64,000 nt of DNA from Pyropia yezoensis (taxonomy: Eukaryota > Rhodophyta > Bangiophyceae > Bangiales > Bangiaceae). The position numbers and the translations under genes were made by a program. This document shows positions 55,700 through 64,000 of this stretch, one piece after another. The stretch covers positions 14,623,777 through 14,687,776 of the forward strand of contig CM020619.1 in assembly GCA_009829735.1 (NCBI GenBank), given 5' to 3'. The notes under the pieces are model-generated. The model did not search any database, had not been told where the DNA came from, and saw nothing but the letters and a program-made list of their open reading frames with translations. Each line of letters starts with the position of its first letter. The first letter of the stretch is position 1.

Positions 55700-56168
55700 T
55701 GTAGCAGTATTGACCCCCAGGTAGGGGGGCAACACGTGCCATGCAAGGGGCGGCAGGCCACTAGCCTGATCCGTTCCTCCCCCTGCATTTGGGTCCATAT
55801 TCCCTAAGTTTGGGATAGTTAGCTTAGTAGTAAATCCAACTTGGATTTGAGTGTTTTCTGCATTTATCGTCTTGAATTTTCGTGTGGCCCGGTGGGCAGG
55901 TGCTGGGGTGGGAGATTCTGAGTGGCGAGATTCTGAGGGGACCCTGGGGGGATAAGGGGAGGGACAGCGGGGCTTGGCCCTGCGTCCCCGTCCCGACCAA
56001 GAAACTGTTGGACCACACACCATCCTCTTGTTTGTCAGTGGGGGGTTTGCCCCGTAACAGGGACAGAGTGTGTGCGACTTGCACTTCTTCCGGTTCCCCC
56101 GACACGGGAGGCAGCCCTTGTACACCGCCCCAACTTGGGTGTCGTGTGTGCAAGTGGTTTTTGCCACA
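55700..56168 (+). repeat. 3' LTR of element B (second inversion breakpoint)
   Basis: 469 bases, same orientation as the 5' LTR; first bases TGTAGCA carry one change. Right flank GCCGG matches the left flank of the 5' LTR. Left flank GTACT is the reverse complement of AGTAC at 50628-50632, so its left half derives from the solo LTR that had entered RT. Confidence 0.88.
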
Positions 56169-56173
56169 GCCGG

Positions 56174-58256
56174 TGCCGGCGTGGCTCTCCCTCAATTCGG
56201 TGCAGCCGGTGCTTCTGACGGTCGTGGCGGCACCCCGGCCGGGACGGCGGGTCAATACGGCGCGGGTTCCCACCCGGTTGGTCGTCCATCTGCCGGGGTG
56301 GTTGACGGGTCTACCCCCTTCGTCCCCGTGAGTCCTCTGTCGGGCGCGGGTGGTGACGGCGTTCTTCCCGCGGTGCCGCGGGCGAACGGTGGTCGAAACG
56401 TGTCTACCCCGACGGCGGTGGACTCAGGGATCTACTCCGGGCGGGCGCCTGCCCTTCTTCTTCCTCCTCGCCCCCGTGCGCCCGCGGCGCCGGCCCATCT
56501 GCCGGTGGGGCCTCCCCCGGCGCCGCCGATTCTTCCTGGGCCTGCCCGGGTTGCCCCGCTGGGTGGCGGCGTCGCCTTGGTGGCGGGCCGCCCCTCTATG
56601 TCGGTGGCCGACTTGGTGGCTCGGGTCCGAGGGCTCACCGTAAAAGAGTCCATGGAATCCGCTGGGCGGATGCGGGTGGACTTCCACCAACCGAGCCACC
56701 GTGGAGGGTCCTCCTGGCGTATCAAGTTGGACCCGAGTTGGGAGCGGGAGTTGGCGCGGCTGGTCAACCAGCCGAATGCGGTCCGGGTAGAGCATCATTG
56801 GATCCTGAATCAGCCGGACGACCGGCATGCGCAGCTCTGGCGCACCCGGGTGGGGAGGGGTGAAGTCTTTCTCGACCCCGCCTTCCGAATATGCGACTTC
56901 GTTGCCCCCGCGTTGCCGCGGGAGGTTGACTACCAGGCTAGTGCTCGGGGGGCTGCGTCTGCGGTGGTTCCTGTGGCGTTCGGGAAGACGGTGGCCGATA
57001 CCGGCTGGTATCCCAGGTTTGAGTACTTCCCGGGGGTATCCCCGTATCTGACGTTGACGGCTCCGTACCCGCCCATGGCGGGGCTGAAGTCGGCCTCGAG
57101 CTGGCGACGCAACCATGGTGTCATGGCGGATGCGTCCCGCATCGATATAACGTGTGCGTTGCAGACCGGTAACGGTCGCACGCCGGTGTACATTCCAGTG
57201 CGCTTGCCTCTGTGGCAGGTGGGGTGGCAGCCCGCCCTGGCTTTCCGGTTTGACACCGGCTCCTGCCTCCGATACTTCAGTCGCGTGTTGGCCTCCCGGT
57301 CTGTCCACCCGTTGCAGGGGACCTTCACCCTCGAGGTTACCGTCGGGCAGGCTTCCTCCTTCTTGCTGTCCGTCCGTCGGCAGGGGCGGCTGTTTCATCT
57401 TCCGACGGGTGTCCGTCGGCCTATCGGGCAGCTGGGCGTAGACAAGATTGCTGCCCAGACCGGGTTGGCCCGGGAGTTCGAGGCCCTCCTGGCCGTTCAC
57501 GATGCCGTGAACTGGGCTGGGGTGTTGACCCTTCCCCCGTACCGGGATCCGCAGGCTGGGGCTGCCCCCTTGCCCCGTCACTCGTTGCGCATCCGGCGTA
57601 CTCAGCCGGGTGAGCCCAGTTACCGTAGGTGGGCGTCCACCGAGGCTGTTCCTGACCTGGGTATTCCCATGGTTAGCCATGACCCTCTCCAGGTCTTGGC
57701 TCCGTGGTTCTCTAACCCGATACCGGTGAGTAATGTCCGTCGTCCTCGAGAGTGGGACTCTACGGGTGGGAAGCGTGAGGTGTCCCGTCGCCGGGCGGAG
57801 TCCCGCCGGTTTTACGGCGGAGCCCCTTCCATGGGGTCACACCGGGCCTTGTATCAGGCGGCACCGGCTCCGGCGGTAGCCGTGTCGGCTCCTGTGGCTC
57901 CTCTGGCTGCGCCAGTGTCACCTTCCGCCCCTGTCATGCGTGACGGGGGTCCCCGTCTATGGTATGAGGGCGTTGACGTTCTTTTTGCCCGCGAGCTGCG
58001 GGAGGGTCTCTCTGTTAGCTGGGAAGATATCCCCCCAGGTGCTGCGCTGGTTGGTTCCGCGCGTTGTTTCGGTGGTGTGCTGGACCGCCTCCAGATAGCT
58101 CTGGAAGAAGTCGAGGCTGGCCGCAGCACCCTCGTGGAGCTTTGCACTGAGGTAACCCAGGCGATTGACCGTCGCGAGATTGCCGACCGGTGGAGCATGG
58201 AGGTGTACGCGTCTACGCGTGAGTGGCCTCCTTCGGGCAGTGGGGGTACCCACTGA
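56174..58256 (+). pseudogene. Antisense ORF of element D, 3' part
   Basis: Frame of about 694 residues to TGA 58256, cut at its 5' end by element B and continuous with 46276-46316. A Gly/Ala/Pro-rich start leads into a structured region (SVADLVARVRGLTVKESME, WELARLVNQP-like text near 56750, FLDPAFRICDF, PRFEYFPGVSPYLTLTAPYPP) and an Asp-Thr-Gly-Ser (FRFDTGS, about 57242) that recalls an aspartic-protease triad, though the remaining protease signature was not seen. An Arg-rich stretch at about 57750-57820 precedes an acidic helical C-terminus. In D it lies downstream of integrase in the opposite sense, the same place as the antisense ORFs of B. No internal stop, in contrast to D's pol. Function unknown. 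Confidence 0.55.
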
Positions 58257-58705
58257 GGAGTGCTGTTGTTATGAAGGAGAGGGACCCGGTGACCCTTATG
58301 GTGGCCGGGTCGTAGTGAGCATAAACTCATCCCCCGCTGGGGCGTTTGCATGATACCGATGGCTGCCTTTTGGGGAGTACCCCGTATGCCTTAGCAGTGG
58401 CTTGCCTTGGTTTTTCTCGCGCCCCCAACCCATCCTGGTTGGTTAATACTCATGAAGGTCAACCTTCCTCGGTCCGTCACTTGCCCCATGGATGAAGCTT
58501 TACCTTGGTGTAAGCCTCAGGTTACTTTGAAATTATCTGAGTTAGTCATCTCCTTCAAGTACACTTGTTAAAGTCAGTAGCCCATTTAGTTTGCCTAAGT
58601 CCGCTCCAACTTAGTGAACCTAAGTCTTGCCGAATCCATGTGACACCCTACTTAGTAGGTATAAGCCTCACCCCCCAACAGCCGAAGTCGGTGTCGGTTG
58701 GGTTG
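58257..58705. other. Convergent 3' region inside element D
   Basis: 449 bases between the stop of the antisense ORF (plus) and the stop of the integrase frame (minus). AT-richer, no coding frame; expected to hold polyadenylation signals for both transcripts. Confidence 0.5.
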
Positions 58706-60785
58706 TTACAGTAGGCGTCGTCGCCTCATGTAAGGCATGAGAAGTTGGCGGGGTATATTCGCCGCCTGTTCCCAGGTGGGTGAGTCGTATTCGACCCACA
58801 TCAACTTGACGTACCAGGGTCCTGGTAGGTCCGGGTCGGTGTGTCCGACCACGCTCTCTACTTGGTAAGGAATCCCATCCGGCCCCACCGGGTCATCTGA
58901 CCGGTGGGTTGCAAGAGCTTCATGTAGCAATCCAGCCGGTACCGGCTGAGGCTGTTCCGGCTTCGGAGCAGGTGTCACATCATTGAGATTGATGCGTTGT
59001 ATCTCCGTATCGGAGTGCAGGATTACAGAGTGATCATCTCTGTGAAAGATCTGGTACGGTCCCTTGACCGGTTGCATAAGCTTGTTCCCTCGGAACTTCT
59101 GGTGTCTGATGTAGACGCAGTCACCTGTTACCAGGGTTGCGTTGCGTACCCGTAGTCGGGCGTCGAAGTTCTTCTTGTATCGAAGTTGTGTACGGTCAAG
59201 GGCACCCTTGAGCTTTGGTAGCATCCACGATAGATTGGCCAACCAAGCTAAGTGGATCCGTTCGGCCGGTCGGCCCTTCGGTGTGTCATACCGAGTGCAT
59301 CTGCCCGGTGGCAGCGTCAGATTACCGACGCCCATTGGCATGACCCATTCCAATGGAGCATTGCTGGTACTCCGGTGGGGCCTGGCATTGTATGCCAGGG
59401 TCAATACGGACAGAAGCCTGTCCCACGTGTTCGTGTTTTCCGCCACATAGCATTGGAGCATCTTGATGATGGTGCGGTTGAACCGCTCCACCTGCCCGTT
59501 GGATTGCGGGTGGTAGTCGGATGCCCGACGTGCTTCGATACCGAACATGCCCATGACCTTAGTGCAGAATGCTGACGTAAGGTTTGCTCCGTTGTCGGAG
59601 AGGAGTTGCTTCATCACTCCGTAAGCACTGATCCAGTGGTCAACCACTGCGTTCACGATCGTGTAGGCCGTGTCGTTCGGGATCGCTACTGCTCGTGACA
59701 GCTTATTAAAGCGGTCCGACATGACCAGGATGTACCTGTTCCATTCTTCCGTTATCGGAAGTGGCCCGAGTATGCCGATAGCGACTTGCTCGTTTGACCC
59801 AACCGGGGGGAATAGTTTCATAGCGGATGCCCGCCTATGAAGACTCATACGATTCCGTGCACACGGGTGGCATCCCCGCACGTGGTCGACTACGTCGATG
59901 GCGATTGCTGGCCAGTAGAAGAACCTCCGCATTGCTGCGAACATGCGCGAACCCCCCGGGTGTCCGGCTGTAGGGTTCTCGTGTTCTCGTTCCATGACGG
60001 CTTGTCGTAAGGCCACGGGAGCCACGACTTGATGCCGTCCATCGGCGGGTGCCTGCCGGTGTATGAGTCCGTCCTCGTTCTCGGAGCAGATGCCGGCCGT
60101 GCCGGCCAGGAGTTTAGCACGATGGCGTTTACAGTCATTGTCATTGGCCTCTGCCTCGCGGAAGTCCGCGAGGGTCATTGGGCACGCGAGGTGTGCCATG
60201 GTATGGTCAACCATACCTTGTGTGGCATTACCCACCATGGAAACCGGTACAACCGGGATGTCCTCGTCCACCTGTCGGGTATCCCCGCTCGGTGTATCGA
60301 GTCGCGACAGCGCGTCTCCCAGATGATGGGTAGAGCCGGCCTTATATATGGTCCGGTAGTCGTGCTCGGCCATCTTCAGTCTCCACCGGGCAAGCCGTCC
60401 ATGGCTGTCGGAATCCTTGTCACCAAGGTTCAGAAGCCATCTTAAAGGTTCGTGGTCGGACCTTACGATGAACCTGGATCCTTCCAGGTATGGCTGGAGC
60501 AGTTGCACTGCCGATGTGACTCCGAGGCACTCGCGCTCGGTGGCACTATAGTTACGCTCAGCCGGGTTGAGTGTCCGGCTGAAGTACCGCACCGGATGTA
60601 GGTCCGGAATAGCATTATCGGTACCGAAGATCGCCTCTCCCTGTAGCAGGGTGCATCCCACTTGGGTATCGCATGCATCGACGTCGATGACGAAGGTCCC
60701 GCGTCTATGCGGCAACGCAAGCACGGGAAGGGCTAGCAGGGCTTGTTTGAGCTTGGCGAGGGAGGTTGGAGTACCTTTGGCAAGG
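58706..60785 (-). pseudogene. Element D Pol: RNase H, integrase and chromodomain
   Basis: Minus-strand frame ending at 58706. RNase H (FVIDVDACDTQVGC, YFSRTLNPAERNYSATERE, DHEPLRWLL) is followed by an integrase with an HHCC region (HPGGSRM..CHPCARNR), GPLPITEEWNRYILV, SDNGANLTS, and YHPQSNGQVERFN. The C-terminal chromodomain (YQVESVVGH..YVKLMWVEYDSPTWE) ends in a basic tail. The first catalytic Asp position again reads GGC, Gly (VAIGILGPLP, about 59775), as in B. It is joined to the RT frame only across a frameshift at about 60750-60790. Confidence 0.85.
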
Positions 60786-61845
60786 CGCTGCTCGTCAGAA
60801 CCGTTAACAGTTTGGCTATACGAGCGAAGTCCTTCACGAACCGTCGGTATACGTTGCACATCCCTAGGAAGCTTTTAAGCTGTGTCTGGGTGGTCGGGTA
60901 TCGTGCATCCCAGAGTGCCCGGGTATTAGCTTCGAGCACTCCCAGTCTACCTGGTGTGATCTGGTGACCCAGATATTCGACGGTCTGTTGGAAGAAGGCG
61001 CACTTCTTGAGACGCAGGGCTACCCCGGCATTCCGCAAGAGGGTGAGTACCTCGTCGACATGTTGTACATGGTCATCCATGATACGCGAGAAGACAATGA
61101 CATCGTCAAGGTACACCAGGCAGTTACGCCACTTGACTCCCGACAGTATAATGTCGATGGCCCGCTGGAATGTGGCGGGGGCGTTGGACAATCCGAAGGG
61201 CATCCTCAGGAACTCGTACACGCCACTGTGACAGACGAACGCCGTCTTGGGCATATCCTCCTCCGCAACTGGTATCTGCCAGTACCCGGCATTGCAGTCG
61301 ATAGTGGTAAACACTGTGGCTTCCCCCAGCGAGTCCATGCACTCGTCCATCCTTGGTAAAGGGTATGAGTCTTTCTTGGTAACCAAGTTGAGGCGTCGAT
61401 AATCGATGCAAAACCGAGGGGTTTGATCCTTCTTCGGTACTATCACGACTGGGGCGCGGCACTCCGACATCGAAGGTCGGATAACCTTAGCTTCGCTCAT
61501 CCTCTTCACTTACGCATCAACTATCTCTCGTTGCATTGGTCCCGCGCGATGCGGTTGCGACCGCGCTGGTCGTGCACCTGGTACCAGGTCTATACGGTGT
61601 TGGGTTGCCCCTATGGTACCCAGAGCCCCGCCGGTCCACATGACGTCATGCTTTCTTAGCATCCGTCGTACCACTTCGGCTACCGAAGGGGGAAGATGGT
61701 CGAAGTCAGCCTCGGCGAGTGCCTTCAAGGCTTCTTGGTCCTTTGGCGGAATGACCGCCGGAGCTGGTGATGGGTTAGGCTTTCCGTCATCGGGTTCCTG
61801 CAGCTCGGTGGTCTCGGCGACCGCCAGTACCTCAAGTGGTTCCAC
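60733..61845 (-). pseudogene. Element D Pol: reverse transcriptase
   Basis: RT with FCIDYRRLN (about 61400), FTTIDCNAGYWQIPV, MPFGLSNAPATFQRAID, YLDDVIVFS (about 61095) and VEYLGHQI, then SFLGMCNVYRRF. A TAA stop (61510-61512) interrupts the frame in the segment before the fingers, and the frame ends early at 60733 because of a frameshift against RNase H. The upstream part (to 61845) holds the conserved TQHRIDLVPGA start of the RT region. Confidence 0.82.
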
Positions 61846-62304
61846 TTGACCTTCCTTGTCAGGGGGAAGGATGTCTCCTCCGTAGAGCTCGGAGATCTAG
61901 AGGATAGTCCCTTTCGCAAGGGTGACTGCCTTAAGGCGATAGTTCGCCATCACGAGCAGTCATGACCCCCGCGCTGGGAGGTCTACGATACCGTTGACCA
62001 TGGTCAACCCATGGCGCTTGTAGGTTCGTAGGATGGACTGGACTCTGCAGATGCCTGCGAGATCACAGTTAACCGGGAGGACGGTCTCCGATAACGGCTC
62101 AAAGCAAGTCCGCTTGGCCAGCCGGAATGTCTTCGGTTCTACGCTTGCGTATACCTCAGCCACGTTAATGTGGCTCCCTTGCAGCTTCAGGTCCCTGATG
62201 ATAGCTGTCTGATCTCTCTTCGTCCCGTCGGCCTCTTGCAGCTCGACGGTCCTCCGGCCCGGCCGGATTGCATCAACGTGAACGTTGATGAAGGTGCACC
62301 TCAG
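61846..62304 (-). pseudogene. Element D Pol: region between protease and RT, disrupted
   Basis: Minus-strand text such as RLAKRTCFEPLSETVLPVN (about 62085-62140) corresponds to the protease-RT linker of B. In-frame stops at 61960 (TGA) and about 61902 (TAG) break it. At 62304 it is cut by the LTR of B2; the catalytic protease part would lie right of B2, outside the window. Confidence 0.65.
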
Positions 62305-62773
62305 TGTGGCAGTATTGACCCCCAGGTAGGGGGGCAACACGTGCCATGCAAGGGGCGGCAGGCCACTAGCCTGATCCGTTCCTCCCCCTGCATTTGGGTC
62401 CATATTCCCTAAGTTTGGGGTAGTTAGCTTAGTAGTAAATCCAACTTGGATTTGAGGGTTTTCTGCATTTATCGTCTTGAATTTTCGTGTGGCCCGGTGG
62501 GCAGGTGCTGGGGTGGGAGATTCTGAGTGGCGAGATTCTGAGGGGACCCTGGGGGGATAAGGGGAGGGACAGCGGGGCTTGGCCCTGCGTCCCCGTCCCG
62601 ACCAAGAAACTGTTGGACCACACACCATCCTCTTCTTTGTCAGTGGGGGGTTTGCCCCACAACAGGGACAGAGTGTGTGCGACTTGCACTTCTTCCGGTT
62701 CCCCCGACACGGGAGGCAGCCCTTGTACACCGCCCCAACTTGGGTGTCGTGTGTGCAAGTGGTTTTTGCCACA
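62305..62773 (+). repeat. 5' LTR of element B2
   Basis: 469 bases, TGTGGCA..TGCCACA ends, nearly identical to the B LTRs. It is followed, as in B, by TTTGGTGGAGCAGCAGG with the primer site. Confidence 0.9.
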
Positions 62774-63266
62774 TTTGGTGGAGCAGCAGGGGACAGAGGT
62801 AAACTTTACCTGCGGGTTCACCCGGGTGCAGGGGACCCTCTGTCTCAGAGGAACGGTGGTCTTGGACTGTGTCGTGCGGATCGTTAGCCAACACGGCTGG
62901 ATCGGACCTCCCGACGTTCGGGAAACTCTCCGGTGACGACTTTACTCCGGCGCCTTTGAATACTGGCCAGACACAGGGTGTACCTGGGGTCGCGGAGGTG
63001 CTAGAGTCACTCCAGCCAGCAGGGTCGTGGGTATCGGTGCGGGCGGTATGCCACCCCGACCAAGTCGGGTGTTCACCCTGAGGGTCTTCCTCGCACCGGT
63101 GGTTCGCACTTCGGCCACCGGGTGGTATACTCAAAGGGAACGTCCCAAGGTGACAGGACTGTCCCCGCGAGATCCACTCGGGTTGGATTCAACTTCGGCA
63201 TAGAGCCGTCGCCAACTAGGCGGGTGGAGGACGGCGGACCTTCACTCGTCGGTGATGGGCTCGAGC
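62774..63266 (+). pseudogene. Gag leader and 5' gag remnant of B2
   Basis: Parallels B 46786-47285 base for base with many substitutions and small indels. The start ATG is changed to ACG (62893-62895) and the frame is not maintained. Confidence 0.7.
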
Positions 63267-63326
63267 CTGTGACAGGGGTCGTAGCAAGTTGTTACCCCCG
63301 CCACCCTCAAAGAAAGTATCTTTGAT

Positions 63327-63625
63327 CGGGAGCCAAGTTCGGCTATATCGACCAACATGAGGGACCAGTAGTAGCGGTCACCCTCAACGCGGGCGCGAGT
63401 AGCGACCCGAAGTCCGGAGAGGAGAAGCACCAAGCCAAGCCGGCTGCCTCTCCTCGACCCCATGTGAACATGGAAGATGTTTCACCCAGGTTGAGGGTTC
63501 GAGTTGAACGCCTCTTGGACGAATTTCACAAGTTGTGGAATGAGGACACTAACCGCCTCATGTTGAGGGTGCGTTGGTTCGGCTATAAGGCCAAAAATGA
63601 CACGTGGAGGATCCTTCGGCTGAGA
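63327..63625 (+). pseudogene. Fused pol remnants of B2 (protease-RT linker to chromodomain)
   Basis: 63327-63540 matches the protease-RT linker of B. From about 63541 it matches the chromodomain (MLRVRWFGYKAKNDTW) in the same frame, so the deletion happens to leave an open frame of 85 residues. The junction lies in a short shared GATGAG/AATGAGG sequence. Confidence 0.7.
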
Positions 63626-63795
63626 AGGTCCGGGCGAACTGCGCCCGGAATGATATCGACCATACCTGCCCTCCCTCAACGTGAGCGAAGGCCAAGTGAC
63701 AGTACCAAGAGAGTGCTTTAAGTCGAAGTGGTACGCAAAGTGGTTTATAACTGCAGCCCTAACCCACACACTCTCACAACAAAGGCAGCGGCCAA

Positions 63796-64000
63796 CTAGG
63801 CACGCATGCTAGACTCCCCAACACCACGGCCCTCGCCCTCACGTGGAGGCGAGAGGCGAGACCCACGCCGATAACGGTCTCCACTCGTTGGAGGGGGCGG
63901 CGGCTCCAAGTCGGAACCGTCGCGCCCCTCACGGTCGCGCAAGTGGCGCCGACCGTGGCTACTCTTCTGCTTGGTCTTGCGCGCAAGTTTGCGACGCAGA
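63796..64000 (-). CDS. Antisense ORF 2 copy of B2, partial
   Basis: Minus-strand frame from the window edge to TAG at 63796-63798 encodes the basic C-terminus homologous to B antisense ORF 2 (LRRKLARKTKQ, GRRHLRDREGRDG, YRRGSRLSPPREGEGRG). Frame and stop position are preserved while gag and pol of this copy are ruined. The rest lies outside the window. Confidence 0.55.
   Translation of the reverse strand, partial: LRRKLARKTKQKSSHGRRHLRDREGRDGSDLEPPPPPTSGDRYRRGSRLSPPREGEGRGVGESSMRA

Larger units (their letters stand above)
46317..56168 (+). mobile_element. Element B: Ty3-type chromodomain LTR retrotransposon with internal inversion
   Basis: Bounded by two 469-bp LTRs in the same orientation and a 5-bp target duplication GCCGG (46312-46316 and 56169-56173). 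Order now: LTR, primer site, gag, protease-RT (plus), a further LTR copy in reverse orientation (50633-51101), two ORFs (plus), then the rest of RT, RNase H, integrase and chromodomain (minus), and the 3' LTR. The two halves of RT end at AGTAC (50628-50632) and at its reverse complement (55695-55699), the target duplication of a solo LTR that had entered RT. The segment 51102-55699 is therefore inverted, by exchange between that solo LTR and the 3' LTR. The related copy B2 keeps the original order. The gag frame is intact, so the element is young compared with D. Confidence 0.85.
45083..64000 (-). mobile_element. Element D: old Ty3-type chromodomain LTR retrotransposon, interrupted, partial
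   Basis: Read on the minus strand it enters from beyond the right edge. Its order is: end of the protease/linker region (61.85-62.30 kb), reverse transcriptase (60.8-61.8), RNase H, integrase and chromodomain (58.7-60.8), an ORF in the opposite sense (58.26 kb back to 46.04 kb), polypurine tract (45446-45458) and 3' LTR (45083-45445). Two younger insertions split it: B (46317-56168, flanked by GCCGG) and B2 (from 62305, left flank CTCAG). Stops and a frameshift in pol show it is inactive. Gag and the 5' LTR must lie to the right of the window. The polyprotein plan and chromodomain place it with the chromoviruses of Ty3-type elements. Confidence 0.8.
62305..64000 (+). mobile_element. Element B2: internally deleted copy of the B family, partial
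   Basis: LTR 62305-62773, primer site at 62776, then gag-leader and gag 5' sequence to about 63266. After an unalignable stretch, protease-RT sequence matching B 49685-49900 appears at about 63327-63540. It then jumps at TGGAATGAGGACACT (about 63537) directly into the end of integrase and the chromodomain (to about 63620), the pol 3' region, and the antisense ORF 2 copy. About 2.4 kb of gag/pol and most of RT to integrase are missing. The gag start codon is ACG (62893-62895). Non-autonomous. The left flank CTCAG (62300-62304) is the presumed target duplication in D; the right end is outside the window. Confidence 0.82.

Noticed and set aside
56070..56168. Start of the D antisense ORF inside the LTR
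   Set aside because: The frame merely continues into the LTR by chance; the LTR is a later insertion and the true upstream part lies at 46037-46316.
1..64000. CRISPR arrays, rRNA or tRNA genes
   Set aside because: No regularly spaced repeats were seen, and no rRNA or tRNA sequence was recognised by eye; a tRNA could still be missed without a covariance search.

Overview
The window looks like nuclear DNA of a bangiophycean red alga (Porphyra/Pyropia type). This is an inference from four things seen together: very GC-rich DNA in which almost every codon ends in G or C; intron-poor genes with GT-AG introns of about 170-460 bp; plastid-lumen targeting; and a divergent pair of fused mycosporine-like amino acid (MAA) genes, an arrangement known from Porphyra. 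Start codons were therefore taken as ATG. In this DNA long open frames exist by chance in several frames, so only frames backed by motifs, splice joins or codon use are annotated.

Layout. 1-6.8 kb: GC-rich DNA with no gene I can support, plus an inverted-repeat element, a hairpin and a CAGTAC cluster. 6.8-10 kb: a low-complexity Arg/Ser/Gly/Ala protein. 10.2-16.8 kb (minus): xanthine dehydrogenase, one intron. 17.9-23.1 kb (plus): DNA polymerase alpha catalytic subunit. Both of these large genes show a frame break at a 14-15 base G/C run. 23.6-26.4 kb (minus) and 28.3-31.0 kb (plus): the MAA sunscreen pair, MysC-MysD and MysA-MysB fusions, diverging from a 1.95 kb shared promoter. Together they would carry sedoheptulose-7-phosphate to 4-deoxygadusol, mycosporine-glycine and then an imino-MAA such as shinorine or porphyra-334. 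31.4-33.6 kb: signal peptidase complex subunit 1 and a thylakoid-lumen FKBP isomerase, divergent, one intron each.

From 34 kb the character changes. 34.7-38.4 kb holds a coiled-coil, P-loop ATPase and PD-(D/E)xK nuclease fusion resembling Crinkler/RHS-type proteins. It is followed by decayed coding DNA, a degenerate protein-kinase fragment, a possible small membrane protein and a broken hAT transposase.

45.1-64 kb is a nest of Ty3-type LTR retrotransposons with chromodomain integrases. An old minus-strand element (D) runs from its 3' LTR at 45.1 kb past the window end. A younger element (B, 46.3-56.2 kb, target duplication GCCGG) sits inside D's antisense ORF. B received a solo LTR in its reverse transcriptase (target duplication AGTAC), and the stretch between that LTR and B's 3' LTR is inverted. 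A deletion derivative of the same family (B2, 62.3 kb to the end) is inserted in D's pol and preserves the uninverted order. Both families carry long ORFs antisense to pol, downstream of integrase, and both have Gly where the first catalytic Asp of integrase is expected.
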